From positions 1 through 14,154 of the forward strand of contig NZ_JAACGD010000021.1 of NCBI RefSeq assembly GCF_022810445.1: a stretch of 14,154 nucleotides of DNA, read 5' to 3'. The stretch's first letter is position 1. Every line of letters begins with the position of its first letter. Below the pieces are notes generated by a model that made no database searches, was not told the DNA's origin, and was given only the letters and a program-made list of their open reading frames with translations. The position numbers were made by a program, and so were the translations under genes. Source of the stretch: Candidatus Cardinium sp. cBcalN2 (GTDB lineage: Bacteria; Bacteroidota; Bacteroidia; Cytophagales; Amoebophilaceae). Positions 1 to 7,972 of the stretch are shown piece by piece.

Positions 1-62
1 TTTCCGCAACTTTTTACCAGAGCTTGATTTTTTGCTTACTTTTTTATCAAGAAAAAAGTAAG
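1..62 (-). repeat. Hairpin repeat family, copy 1
   Basis: Read on the minus strand, this is an 11-bp perfect stem (bases 35-45 pair with 52-62) closed by the loop CTTGAT, followed by CAAAAAATCAAG and a short tail containing TAAAAAGTT. The same layout occurs at 3437-3491 and 11772-11827. The loop is complementary to ATCAAG in the 3' flank (bases 23-28 on the plus strand). It begins 14 bases beyond the stop of the minus-strand lipoprotein gene and points away from it, so it may act in that transcript's 3' end. The left boundary is uncertain because the window starts here. Confidence 0.75.
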
Positions 63-76
63 ATAAAAAACCTTAT

Positions 77-712
77 TTATTGCACTACTTCGTCTGTTTG
101 ATTAGTTGTACTAAAATTTTCTGATAAGCTGCTATTAGGTATCATATTAGTTAGTAACATATGACCTTGATTTAGCACGACGTTAGTTGCTACCTTTGCA
201 GCACCTGCTATTAGATACCTATAAGGTCTTGTTAAGTTTACGAGTTGTGATACAGTAGTTGTTACCGGATCTGAGCTTTCTGTCACATTATCGTCTATTT
301 TATCAGAGGCTAGGGGTATCGTTTCGTTTAAGGCTGTTGCTGTGCTTTGACTCGATTCTGTTGGCATACCCCACAGGGACGTATTACTTATAGTATTATA
401 GACTACAGTTACTCCAGTTGTGGCAAAGTCTGTTGCATTATCAACGAGCGGCTTCATTTCGTTTAAGGCTGTTTCTATGCCTTGATTCGATGCTGTGGAC
501 GTATTCGACAATACCCATAATCCAGTACCTACAGCACCTATTACACCTACTGTTGTAAAAGCTATAGGGCGTGCATATCTTTTTAAGCCTGCTTGTACTC
601 CATGTCTATCCCAACCTAGCTTTTGCTTTGTATTTACACAAGAGGATAAAGTATTTAAAGCTAAGAGGCCAGCAAATAGACCCACTCTGCAACGCGTATA
701 TGTTTTTTTCAT
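77..712 (-). CDS. Putative lipoprotein with internal 45-residue repeat
   Basis: This 211-residue protein has no family I recognise. The chosen ATG (710-712) gives a lipoprotein signal: basic start MKKTYTRCR, a hydrophobic stretch at 11-22, then lipobox LSSC with the acylated Cys at residue 25. A further 36 codons are open upstream, but that longer form would bury the signal, so I reject it. After a short basic linker comes a second hydrophobic segment (about 50-68), so the protein may be anchored twice. Residues 70-165 are Thr/Ser/Asn-rich and contain two related units, at 75-89 and 120-134, sharing TALNE and PL and exactly 45 residues apart. A weaker hydrophobic stretch lies near 167-180. 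Likely envelope-located. Repeat copy 1 follows its stop. The gene call and lipoprotein signal are well supported; the function is unknown. Confidence 0.72.
   Translation of the reverse strand: MKKTYTRCRVGLFAGLLALNTLSSCVNTKQKLGWDRHGVQAGLKRYARPIAFTTVGVIGAVGTGLWVLSNTSTASNQGIETALNEMKPLVDNATDFATTGVTVVYNTISNTSLWGMPTESSQSTATALNETIPLASDKIDDNVTESSDPVTTTVSQLVNLTRPYRYLIAGAAKVATNVVLNQGHMLLTNMIPNSSLSENFSTTNQTDEVVQ
322..498 (-). repeat. In-frame direct repeats inside the lipoprotein gene
   Basis: Bases 322-363 and 457-498 align over about 42 positions with roughly seven differences, starting with the shared run TTTCGTTTAAGGCTGTT. The offset is 135 bases, exactly 45 codons, so the reading frame is kept. 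The protein copies are residues 75-89 and 120-134. This looks like an old tandem duplication of a 45-codon unit whose remainder has diverged. Confidence 0.7.
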
Positions 713-820
713 AGTATTAATGTTTAATTGTATGTGATTATAATAACCGCTAAGCCAAATTATGGCCATGCCTAACGGATAATCTATCGATGATATGTAC
801 CCTACTTTTGCTTTATTCAT

Positions 821-1160
821 AAAGCAAAAAAGAATACTTTACAAGCAGTAATGGACGCTAGCTATCCAGCTACCTTGCACTTTTAATCTAACAAAGAATA
901 GCTATAAATACAAACAAAAAATCCTATAAATCAACATATTTAAATATATTTTCAGTATAGTAAATATGGAAAATTTTTACTTTAAAACTAAACCAAATAG
1001 ATCATACAACCTTAGCAAACAATAGGTCTCTGCTACCAGCCGTGTTAGGTAAAGCAGCATGCTCCCATTATAAAAAATCTATTCAATCAACTAGTTCAGC
1101 AGGTAGTGGTCTTTTTATCGGCTATTTACCGTAAATTACTTCTGTCTATGTATATGGAAC
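821..1160. other. Intergenic stretch with possible coding remnant
   Basis: No convincing gene is seen. A 19-codon ORF starts at ATG 966 and stops at TAG 1023-1025. In another frame about 55 codons are open up to TAA 1132-1134, ending in the composition-normal peptide SSAGSGLFIGYLP. Together these could be a frameshifted fragment of a lost gene, but I recognise no family. I find no tRNA fold and no clear Bacteroidota promoter for rnr here. Confidence 0.3.
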
Positions 1161-1178
1161 TTGATTACTTTAAAAATT

Positions 1179-3323
1179 ATGTCTACACATACCCCCTCGC
1201 ATAAGATTAAAAAAAGAGAAGCAGTGCAAAACTATACTACACTTATTGCTAAGATCTTACAAGAAGGTCTTAATCAAAGTTATACCCTACAACAACTCTT
1301 TACATCCTTAAAAATCAAAGCAAAATCAGATAAAGCAAAAATTAAAAAAGCTTTATCGGAGCTGCTAGATAAGGGTACTATTAAAAAGATAAGAAGAGGA
1401 GGTTATCTATATGCCAGCGGGCCTATTTATCTAACAGGACGAGTAGATTATGTCCGTTCTGAGTATGCTTATGTTGTAGTACCTGATCAACCCAAAGATG
1501 TACTGGTGCGTCAAAAAAACCTACTATCTGCCTTAGATAAAGATTTGGTTAAAGTTTGCTTGCTCCCAAGCAAAGGTGGCAAGCGGCCAGAAGGCGTGGT
1601 TGTAGAAGTTATTGAACGCAACCCAGCACCTCTCATTGGACGTATCATTGTTTCTGGCAACCAACCCCAAGCCATAGTGGAACAAAAACGCATCACTTAC
1701 ACCATTTTATTAGAGGGAGACAATACCTCCATGCTTAAAAAAAATGATAAAGTGGTGATTGCATTAACTTCTTTTCCAGCTAGCGATAAGATCGTGACGG
1801 GTAAAGTAGTCCAATACCTTGGCCAGGCTGGTCTACATGAAGTAGAAATGCATGCCATTATGGCTGAATTTGGCTTAAAAGAGACTTTTCCAGACAGTGT
1901 TTTGGCAAGCATTAAAAACATACCTACAGTTATCACAGAGGTGGAAATAAACAAAAGAAAAGACCTACGGCATATACCTACCTTTACGATAGATCCAGCA
2001 GATGCTAAAGATTTTGATGATGCTCTCTCCTATCAACCCTTAGCCAATGGCCACCATCAAGTAGGCATTCATATCGCAGATGTAAGCTATTACGTTTTAC
2101 CAGATACCTTACTAGACCAGGAAGCTTACTTGCGCAATACTTCCGTCTATTTGGTAGACCGCTGTATTCCCATGTTGCCCCAACTACTTTCTAATGAATT
2201 ATGTTCTTTGCGGCCCAATGAAGACAAATTAACTTTTTCAGCTATTTTCGAATTGGATGCAGTAGGCAATCTCTATGACCAATGGTTGGGAGAAACGGTT
2301 ATTCATTCCAATAAAAGATTTTCTTACCAAGAGGCTCAAGAAAACATAGATGACCAAAGAGGTGATTTTTACCAAGCGCTTACGTTATTGAATGACCTAG
2401 CCAAACAGCTTCGGAAAAAGCGCTTAGCAAAAGGAGCCATTAACTTTGAAACGAGAGAGCTAGTCTTTGAACTGGATACCAATGGAAAACCGATTCATAT
2501 AATACCAAAGCTACGTACAGATGCACATAAGCTGATTGAGGAATTTATGTTACTAGCCAACAAAGAAGTGGCTACCTATGTAGCTAAACTAAAACAAAAA
2601 AAGGAGAAAGTAGGGCCTACTTTTATCTATAGAACCCATGACCATCCGGACCCAGATAAATTAAATGAATTCTTTTTATTTGTCAACCAACTAGGGTATA
2701 AAATCAACAGCGCTAACATGCCTATATATAAAGCCATGCATCTGCTAGAAGAGGCTATTCAAGGCAAACAAGAAGAGAACATTATACAATCATTGGCAAT
2801 CCGATCTATGGCTAAGGCGCTTTATACTACAAAACCCAATCTACATTTTGCACTGGCCTTTCGGCATTATACTCATTTTACTTCACCGATCAGAAGATAC
2901 GCTGATTTATTAGTGCACCGTCTTTTGAAGCATTATTTAAAGGGTGAACGGCTTTATGATGCAGCATCGTATGAAAAAAAATGTCAATATGCTGTAGAAC
3001 GAGAATACCTTGCTGTAAATGCAGAAAGGGCCTCTGTAAAGTATAAACAAGTAGAGTTTATACAAAATTTAAAAGACGAAATATTTGAGGGGATCATCAG
3101 TGGTATTACTGAATGGAATATCTATATAGAAATTCTATCTAATGGTTGTGAAGGGATGGTGCGTCTAGCAGACCTTAGCGATGATGTCTATGTTTTTGAG
3201 GAAAATAACTTTCAAGTAGTAGGTAAGCATTTAAAAAAATGCTACCGTTTGGGGGATATGGTAAACGTGAAAGTCAAAAGTTGCGATTTGGATAAACGGT
3301 ATATTAATTTTTGGTTATGTTAG
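1179..3323 (+). CDS. rnr: Ribonuclease R (RNB family 3'-5' exoribonuclease)
   Basis: RNase R degrades structured RNA processively from the 3' end in the cytoplasm and takes part in rRNA and mRNA turnover. The 714-residue protein has the full domain order: winged-helix/HTH-like region (about 20-80), two cold-shock domains (about 85-225), the RNB catalytic domain (about 260-590) and a C-terminal S1 domain (634-712). The metal-binding motif IDPADAKDFDD places Asp at 272, 278, 280 and 281, the same numbers as in the E. coli enzyme. The second hallmark, HFTSPIRRYADLLVHR, is at 566-581. The protein ends directly after S1, with no Lys-rich tail. I start at ATG 1179; a TTG at 1161 in the same frame would add six residues and looks less likely. 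The neighbouring genes on both sides are on the opposite strand, so it is probably transcribed alone. Confidence 0.96.
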   Translation: MSTHTPSHKIKKREAVQNYTTLIAKILQEGLNQSYTLQQLFTSLKIKAKSDKAKIKKALSELLDKGTIKKIRRGGYLYASGPIYLTGRVDYVRSEYAYVVVPDQPKDVLVRQKNLLSALDKDLVKVCLLPSKGGKRPEGVVVEVIERNPAPLIGRIIVSGNQPQAIVEQKRITYTILLEGDNTSMLKKNDKVVIALTSFPASDKIVTGKVVQYLGQAGLHEVEMHAIMAEFGLKETFPDSVLASIKNIPTVITEVEINKRKDLRHIPTFTIDPADAKDFDDALSYQPLANGHHQVGIHIADVSYYVLPDTLLDQEAYLRNTSVYLVDRCIPMLPQLLSNELCSLRPNEDKLTFSAIFELDAVGNLYDQWLGETVIHSNKRFSYQEAQENIDDQRGDFYQALTLLNDLAKQLRKKRLAKGAINFETRELVFELDTNGKPIHIIPKLRTDAHKLIEEFMLLANKEVATYVAKLKQKKEKVGPTFIYRTHDHPDPDKLNEFFLFVNQLGYKINSANMPIYKAMHLLEEAIQGKQEENIIQSLAIRSMAKALYTTKPNLHFALAFRHYTHFTSPIRRYADLLVHRLLKHYLKGERLYDAASYEKKCQYAVEREYLAVNAERASVKYKQVEFIQNLKDEIFEGIISGITEWNIYIEILSNGCEGMVRLADLSDDVYVFEENNFQVVGKHLKKCYRLGDMVNVKVKSCDLDKRYINFWLC

Positions 3324-3436
3324 GGAGCAAGGAATTGTATTTGTTCACGCAATGGCATGAACTTAAGATCTATATTTTATTGATTTTCAAATATAATATT
3401 CTTAACGTGACCAACTGGTACTTAGTAATTTTTATG

Positions 3437-3491
3437 CCACTTTTTTCTTGATAAAAAAGTGGACAAAAAATCAAGCCCTGTGTAAAAAGTT
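3437..3491 (+). repeat. Hairpin repeat family, copy 2
   Basis: A 10-bp perfect stem (3437-3446 with 3453-3462, CCACTTTTTT/AAAAAAGTGG) carries the loop CTTGAT (3447-3452). The 3' flank holds the complementary ATCAAG at 3470-3475 and a TAAAAAGTT tail. It lies between the convergent ends of rnr and the PLD-like gene, in the same orientation as rnr. The rest of 3324-3513 shows nothing else that I can name. Confidence 0.78.
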
Positions 3492-3513
3492 AAGGAATTG
3501 GGCAACAAGGGTC

Positions 3514-4119
3514 TTACCCCCTACCCCTATTCCGAAAAGGGCCTAGTTGCTCTCCAGCAGCTGCCCTCATATACCAATTATTTTTAAACCTTTTATTTAT
3601 TTTTTTTCCTTTGATAATCACCAGGTTTTCTGCATTTCTAGCTTGTGCACCATGTGTCCAATTAAAAGAACCTGTGATAACATATGCTTCATCAATAATC
3701 ATAACTTTATTATGAGCATAACCAACTGTTTTGTCAATTATAATAGGAATACCATTTTCTAGTAATTCACGCACCTTACTACCCTTTGTAGTCTGCGCAT
3801 CTTTATCTATCAATACATGAACCTCTACCCCATTTTGATGCGCTTTTATCAGTGCAGTGGCAATCTTATGAGAGGTTATCACATAAGCCTGTACAAGAAT
3901 TAAAGCTTTGGCAGCTAGAATCTTACCAACAATAAGATCCATACAAGGATCCTGTGGAGTAAACCAGACTTGTATGTCTAAATCAGAGTTGGATCGACTA
4001 GCATCATGGCAAGCGCTATAATTAACCAGCAAACTGCTCAATGCAATGATAACAGTTGCTAGAAGCTTTACCCATGCATGGGTAATACGAGGCATTTTTT
4101 GTATAGTAGATTTTTTCAT
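3514..4119 (-). CDS. Exported phospholipase D-like protein, single HKD motif
   Basis: This 201-residue protein belongs to the small, single-motif branch of the PLD superfamily (Nuc-like endonucleases and related phosphodiesterases), which act as dimers with one HKD motif per subunit. The motif HNKVMIID has His136, Lys138 and Asp143, followed by the typical GSFNWT (150-155) and Asn/Glu in RNAEN (161-165). The upstream half has the expected alternating strands and helices (about 48-130), including IATALIKAHQNGVEVHVLID. Residues 17-35 form a hydrophobic signal sequence or N-terminal anchor after a basic start; Cys37 follows, but the lipobox is poor (YSAC). The catalytic domain is therefore likely periplasmic or secreted. 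Substrate (DNA, RNA or phospholipid) cannot be told from sequence. A later in-frame Met (residue 9) is an alternative start. Confidence 0.85.
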   Translation of the reverse strand: MKKSTIQKMPRITHAWVKLLATVIIALSSLLVNYSACHDASRSNSDLDIQVWFTPQDPCMDLIVGKILAAKALILVQAYVITSHKIATALIKAHQNGVEVHVLIDKDAQTTKGSKVRELLENGIPIIIDKTVGYAHNKVMIIDEAYVITGSFNWTHGAQARNAENLVIIKGKKINKRFKNNWYMRAAAGEQLGPFRNRGRG

Positions 4120-4256
4120 GAATGGTTATATCGTATCGATATACGTCTGATATAAGTAAACTAAAAATAGCTTTTTTACTAACGCCATAAACAGCCAATG
4201 GTGTTTTTTCTTTTTGTGCATGGTCCTGCCATAATGGTGAATGAATACCATGGTTG

Positions 4257-6326
4257 TTAAAAACTAATTAAAAGTTGTATGGTTCCATCATGTCTGCCTC
4301 TATTGCATCTACTGGTTGTAGTTGATTTTATTGTAGATAGATCATCGGATGAATATATAAAACTATATCTAATTTCGAAACGAACCGACTCCATAGGCCG
4401 GGAGCAAATTAACCAAGTCGTAGCAAAGCCATGACCATAATAGGGGCGAAACTGAGTGCCACTATATAATGGATTAGGCAGATAAAAGTATAACCTGGTA
4501 GCATAGTTGTCCGTGTTAAAGTAGATGAGTTTACAAACAAATTGCCATTTATTTACTTTCCACTTTTGTGTGCTAGATAAGGCATAACCATCATGAGTTT
4601 TCCCTAAAAACGTATAGCGGGTATATTGTACTACGCAATGGGTCCGCCAATAATGGGTAAGCTGGTGATCTATCTTACACTTCAAACTGTTTTGGGTAGC
4701 TATTGCAACAGTTATTGCATCTGACTGATTATTTTCTTTTACTTTAGGCTTATTTCTTGGATTGTTATGCAGCTTATGTTGCATCACCCATATTGTTTTA
4801 CGGCTCAAAGCATAACTAGAACGTGTCATTAAGCGATGGCCAATACGCGAGATGGCTAACTGTGGCTTAGGAGATAAAGTAGCAAAAAAATGGCCACTCG
4901 TTGTGAGTTGCCAGCTGGATAAAGGCGTAAAGATCAAGCCCAAATAAGTTCCTTTTTCATTTGCATGATCTGTAGTATAACGTTTAAAGGGATGACCATA
5001 TGGGCTATAAAATCCTTGACCATAGTAATATAATGCAAGGGCAAGATCAACATAGCGAGAAAAGCTTATAATAGACCCTGTAATCACCGCTTTTGATTTT
5101 TTTGCTTGAATAGTATGTGGCAAGGTCAGCCCTGCCTCTCCAAAAAAGAGCACGTTTTTCCATAACAGACGATAAAATAAACTACCAGCAGATTGTTTTT
5201 GCCATAAATAGCATTTAGTGGCTGCTTCCTTTCGTACAATAGGTAGGTCGTAATGATTATAAAGCAGATTGATACCCAATTCCGTTTGATTTCTATCATA
5301 CTGCTTGCGTATAGTACATCCCAAGACCTGTTCATGCAGGGTTCCTTTTTTATCTAATTGATGGATGGTATCATACTTACCAGTGTCATCTATGCGCTTG
5401 CTATAGGGTTTATGGTCTTGATCTAGTTGGATAGTAGCATCTAGATGATTGTTTGCATAAAATCCGGTTAACTCAATAGGCCCTAGATCGGATGTGATGG
5501 CTAGACCACGCAAACCAGTACGCCTAATTCCCTTATAGGGACGAATGCCCAGGTTATTAGACCAGATGATAGAAGTGATTGAATCGCCTAGCTGCTTATA
5601 ACCTGGACTCAATAGCAAGCCTTGTCCATAGCCAATTTGATAATCACCAATGATTATCCGTTTAATTGTTTTTTTATGTTTTACCATTAGAAAAATAGAC
5701 CATAGATTAAATCCATAACGGTAGGTAGCATGATCCCAGCAAAAAGCTTCTCCTGCTTGTTTTCTAGCAGTGATACCCCATGTTATATCATTTAGATGGT
5801 TACAAGTAAGTTGTACCATACATTTAGCTAAATTACCTAAGGTAGGTAGCTGTTTACCAGTCCTTTGGCTCAAGGAAGGTGCATAACGAAATAAAAAATA
5901 ATGATAGTTACTTTGATTAATTTTTGGATAATGTGATGGTAGGTGGTCGTTTTCAACTACATAGACAAAAGGTAAAAGCAAGGCTATCGTGGTTAAATCA
6001 AAACCAGGAATAGCCTGTAGCTCGTATCTAGAATAAAGCGGCCCTGTAGCAGCTACATGATTAAAAAAACTTTTTATTTGTTCTATAGATAAAATACCCA
6101 ATGCGCCCAATGATGCTGCTGTTACCTTATTTAAATCTAGTGGGGTAGCATAAGCTTCTCGGAGAGCTTCTTTAATAGATTGAAAGTCTGCTTCTTCCAC
6201 AAAATTCTGCCGCTGGTAGATCGCGTGTATATAATCATCAAAAGTAACCAAACGGGTTAAAGTCGAAGGAAAAGCCAAGCATACTTTTGAAACCAACAGT
6301 ATAAAACAAATAAGCCACCTGCACAT
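4257..6326 (-). CDS. Helix-hairpin-helix and beta-barrel outer-membrane protein
   Basis: The 689-residue protein has a signal peptide (1-18, MCRWLICFILLVSKVCLA). Residues 62-110 form a pair of helix-hairpin-helix motifs of the ComEA/HhH_3 kind, seen in PLDLNKVTAASLGALGIL and in SRYELQAIPGFD. The remaining 550 residues are rich in alternating aromatic and polar positions, with many Tyr, Trp and Gly, as in outer-membrane beta-barrels. The chain ends in Phe (TIQLLISF), as expected for a barrel assembly signal. Bacteroidota commonly encode exported proteins of this architecture, but I know of no assigned role; despite the HhH domain, DNA binding is not shown. The gene is divergent from the atp operon, separated by a 265-base region (184 bases from the TTG at 6511). 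A 137-base gap separates it from the PLD-like gene downstream on the same strand. Confidence 0.8.
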   Translation of the reverse strand: MCRWLICFILLVSKVCLAFPSTLTRLVTFDDYIHAIYQRQNFVEEADFQSIKEALREAYATPLDLNKVTAASLGALGILSIEQIKSFFNHVAATGPLYSRYELQAIPGFDLTTIALLLPFVYVVENDHLPSHYPKINQSNYHYFLFRYAPSLSQRTGKQLPTLGNLAKCMVQLTCNHLNDITWGITARKQAGEAFCWDHATYRYGFNLWSIFLMVKHKKTIKRIIIGDYQIGYGQGLLLSPGYKQLGDSITSIIWSNNLGIRPYKGIRRTGLRGLAITSDLGPIELTGFYANNHLDATIQLDQDHKPYSKRIDDTGKYDTIHQLDKKGTLHEQVLGCTIRKQYDRNQTELGINLLYNHYDLPIVRKEAATKCYLWQKQSAGSLFYRLLWKNVLFFGEAGLTLPHTIQAKKSKAVITGSIISFSRYVDLALALYYYGQGFYSPYGHPFKRYTTDHANEKGTYLGLIFTPLSSWQLTTSGHFFATLSPKPQLAISRIGHRLMTRSSYALSRKTIWVMQHKLHNNPRNKPKVKENNQSDAITVAIATQNSLKCKIDHQLTHYWRTHCVVQYTRYTFLGKTHDGYALSSTQKWKVNKWQFVCKLIYFNTDNYATRLYFYLPNPLYSGTQFRPYYGHGFATTWLICSRPMESVRFEIRYSFIYSSDDLSTIKSTTTSRCNRGRHDGTIQLLISF

Positions 6327-6467
6327 CTTCGCATTTGTAAGGTACTTAAAAAATAAGCGCTGCTTTGGATAGGGTATGGTTTGATGGTAAGCTATTTCAT
6401 TGTGAAAAACAAATTAGATAAAATATCTGGTGATAAAAGAATCAACCATTTAACCCAATAGTATAGC

Positions 6468-6498
6468 TTGAAAAATTCTTTATAACTATGTACCTTAG
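6468..6498 (+). promoter_or_regulatory. Putative Bacteroidota promoter of the atp operon
   Basis: TTG at 6468-6470 is followed after 20 bases by TACCTTAG (6491-6498), one mismatch from the Bacteroidota -7 consensus TAnnTTTG. The spacing matches the usual 19-21 bases. It lies about 90 bases before the preferred atpB start and would also serve the alternative start at 6550. Inferred by motif only. Confidence 0.45.
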
Positions 6499-6591
6499 CA
6501 TAGTTCAATATTGACTTTAACAAAGCTGAACCTAACAGCCTATCTTACCATGTTCTATTTTAGATTATCTTATGCCATTGTAAACCGCTTT

Positions 6592-7608
6592 ATGGGCGAA
6601 AAAAAGGCTTTCTGGATATTTTACCTATTAGGTTTTATATTTTGGGCGCCCTGTAGTGCCCATGCCAAGCCACCCCAAACTGGTCATCAGAATGGAAATG
6701 CTATTATGGAGCATGTAGCAGATGCACATAGTTGGCACTTTGCCACCATTGCTGGGAAACATATTGAACTACCATTACCCATTATACTCTATTCTGCAGA
6801 TAGAGGTGTAGAATGTTTTTCCTCTGCCCGTTTTTATGATCAAAACCACCAATCTATTCCATTTCATGGCTATCACCTTGTTCATGAGACAATTCATTGT
6901 TTAGATCCAAATAGATCTGTCTTGGATCTATCTATTACTAAAAATATAGCTGCTATGCTATTAAGTACTTTACTACTCATAACTGGGCTACTATGGGTAA
7001 GCAAGAGATATAGACAAGCGCCACTTGCACCACCCAAAGGATACTTTGCCTGTATAGATCTGATCATATCCTTTATAAAAAATGAAGTAGCTATGCCCAA
7101 CATAGGCCCGCAACATTGTGCAAGATTTTTACCTTATTTACTAACTATTTTTTGTTTTATATGGCTTAATAATCTTTTGGGGCTTCTACCAGGTGGTGCC
7201 AATGTGACAGGCAGTATTTCAGTCACCTTAGTACTAGCGGCTTGTACTACGCTTATTACCATTTTTAATGGTAATAAACATTATTGGCACCATATATTTA
7301 AACCAGAAGGCGTACCTAGCTGGTTGTTACCCATAATGATTCCAGTAGAAATATTGGGTATTCTAACTAAGTTTTTTTCCCTTATGGTACGGTTATTTGC
7401 CAATATTACGGCAGGCCATATTATCTTATTGAGCATTATAGGGCTTATTTTTACCATGAAAAGTATCTCGATAGGCTTTTTAGTCAGCCTACCTTTTGGT
7501 ACTTTTATGTTTTTATTAAAGTTACTGGTTGCATTTTTGCAAGCCTATGTTTTTACACTACTTTCTGCTATTTATTTTGGACAGGCTGTTGATGAAGGAA
7601 GCCATTAG
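6592..7608 (+). CDS. atpB: F1Fo ATP synthase subunit a
   Basis: Subunit a forms the proton half-channels of Fo in the cytoplasmic membrane. From ATG 6592 the protein has 338 residues. It begins with a signal peptide (MGEKKAFWIFYLLGFIFW, then a probable cut after SAHA) and continues with a soluble extension containing ADAHSWH, both usual in Bacteroidota AtpB. Membrane helices follow from about residue 118 to the end. The essential Arg is residue 267, in LMVRLFANITAGH (codon 7390-7392), matching Arg210 of E. coli. The C-terminal helix AFLQAYVFTLLSAIYF is characteristic. The frame is open from a TTG at 6511, and another ATG lies at 6550; I prefer 6592 because it puts the signal peptide at the N terminus. 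No atpI- or atpZ-like gene precedes it, since the next gene upstream is divergent. Confidence 0.93.
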   Translation: MGEKKAFWIFYLLGFIFWAPCSAHAKPPQTGHQNGNAIMEHVADAHSWHFATIAGKHIELPLPIILYSADRGVECFSSARFYDQNHQSIPFHGYHLVHETIHCLDPNRSVLDLSITKNIAAMLLSTLLLITGLLWVSKRYRQAPLAPPKGYFACIDLIISFIKNEVAMPNIGPQHCARFLPYLLTIFCFIWLNNLLGLLPGGANVTGSISVTLVLAACTTLITIFNGNKHYWHHIFKPEGVPSWLLPIMIPVEILGILTKFFSLMVRLFANITAGHIILLSIIGLIFTMKSISIGFLVSLPFGTFMFLLKLLVAFLQAYVFTLLSAIYFGQAVDEGSH

Positions 7609-7642
7609 CCATTAAAATGGTTAAATTTGATTACTTTTTATG

Positions 7643-7650
7643 TATATTTG
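7643..7650 (+). promoter_or_regulatory. Possible internal promoter -7 box before atpE
   Basis: TATATTTG is an exact match to TAnnTTTG, 33 bases before the atpE start. The -33 position at the right spacing (7621-7623) reads TTA rather than TTG, so the site is only half convincing. An extra promoter here would fit the need for many c subunits per complex, but that is inference. Confidence 0.35.
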
Positions 7651-7683
7651 TCTAACGTCTTTAACGATTAAACGAAATTTTAT

Positions 7684-7920
7684 ATGTTGGCTTTATTAGA
7701 TATGACTTTATCATATGCTGGTGCTGGTATTGGTGCAGGCATCATTGCACTAGGTGCAGGCATTGGCATTGGTAAAATTGGTTCCTCTGCTATGGAAGCC
7801 ATAAGCAGACAGCCAGAGATGAGTTCAAAGATTCAAACGGCTATGATTATTGCCTGTGCACTGGTTGAAGGTGTTGCGCTTTTTGGTGTATTGGTTTGTC
7901 TTTTGATCGCTACCAAATAG
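7684..7920 (+). CDS. atpE: F1Fo ATP synthase subunit c
   Basis: A 78-residue hairpin of two membrane helices that oligomerises into the Fo rotor ring. Helix 1 carries the packing glycines (GAGIGAG and GAGIGIGKIG, about 13-33). The polar loop ARQP-equivalent is SRQPE (41-45), which contacts gamma and epsilon. Helix 2 holds the ion-binding Glu62 in ALVEGVALFGVL. The residues after the Glu are Gly-Val, not the Ser-Thr seen in sodium-binding rings, so proton use is more likely. A second Met at residue 7 is a possible start. It follows atpB by 75 bases and precedes atpF by 52. Confidence 0.96.
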   Translation: MLALLDMTLSYAGAGIGAGIIALGAGIGIGKIGSSAMEAISRQPEMSSKIQTAMIIACALVEGVALFGVLVCLLIATK

Positions 7921-7972
7921 CATTTCTTCTAGAGAAGGTAACCCAGCCTGTTCTTCTACAATCCTAGTTGTT

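Noticed and set aside
495..737. 80-codon plus-strand ORF
   Set aside because: Lies antisense to the lipoprotein gene start; Cys/Pro/Phe-rich without domain pattern.
713..820. Upstream extension of the lipoprotein ORF to 820
   Set aside because: Would place 36 residues before a clear lipoprotein signal sequence; ATG at 710-712 is the natural start.
1137..1144. TACTTCTG as a -7 promoter box for rnr
   Set aside because: One mismatch and no TTG at the proper distance upstream.
4130..4256. Terminator or regulatory palindromes between the HhH and PLD-like genes
   Set aside because: Only short imperfect inverted repeats (such as TATCGATA and ATGGT/ACCAT) are present; not enough to call.
6511..6591. 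TTG start at 6511 or ATG at 6550 for atpB
   Set aside because: Both put extra residues before the signal peptide that begins at Met 6592; 6550 remains possible.
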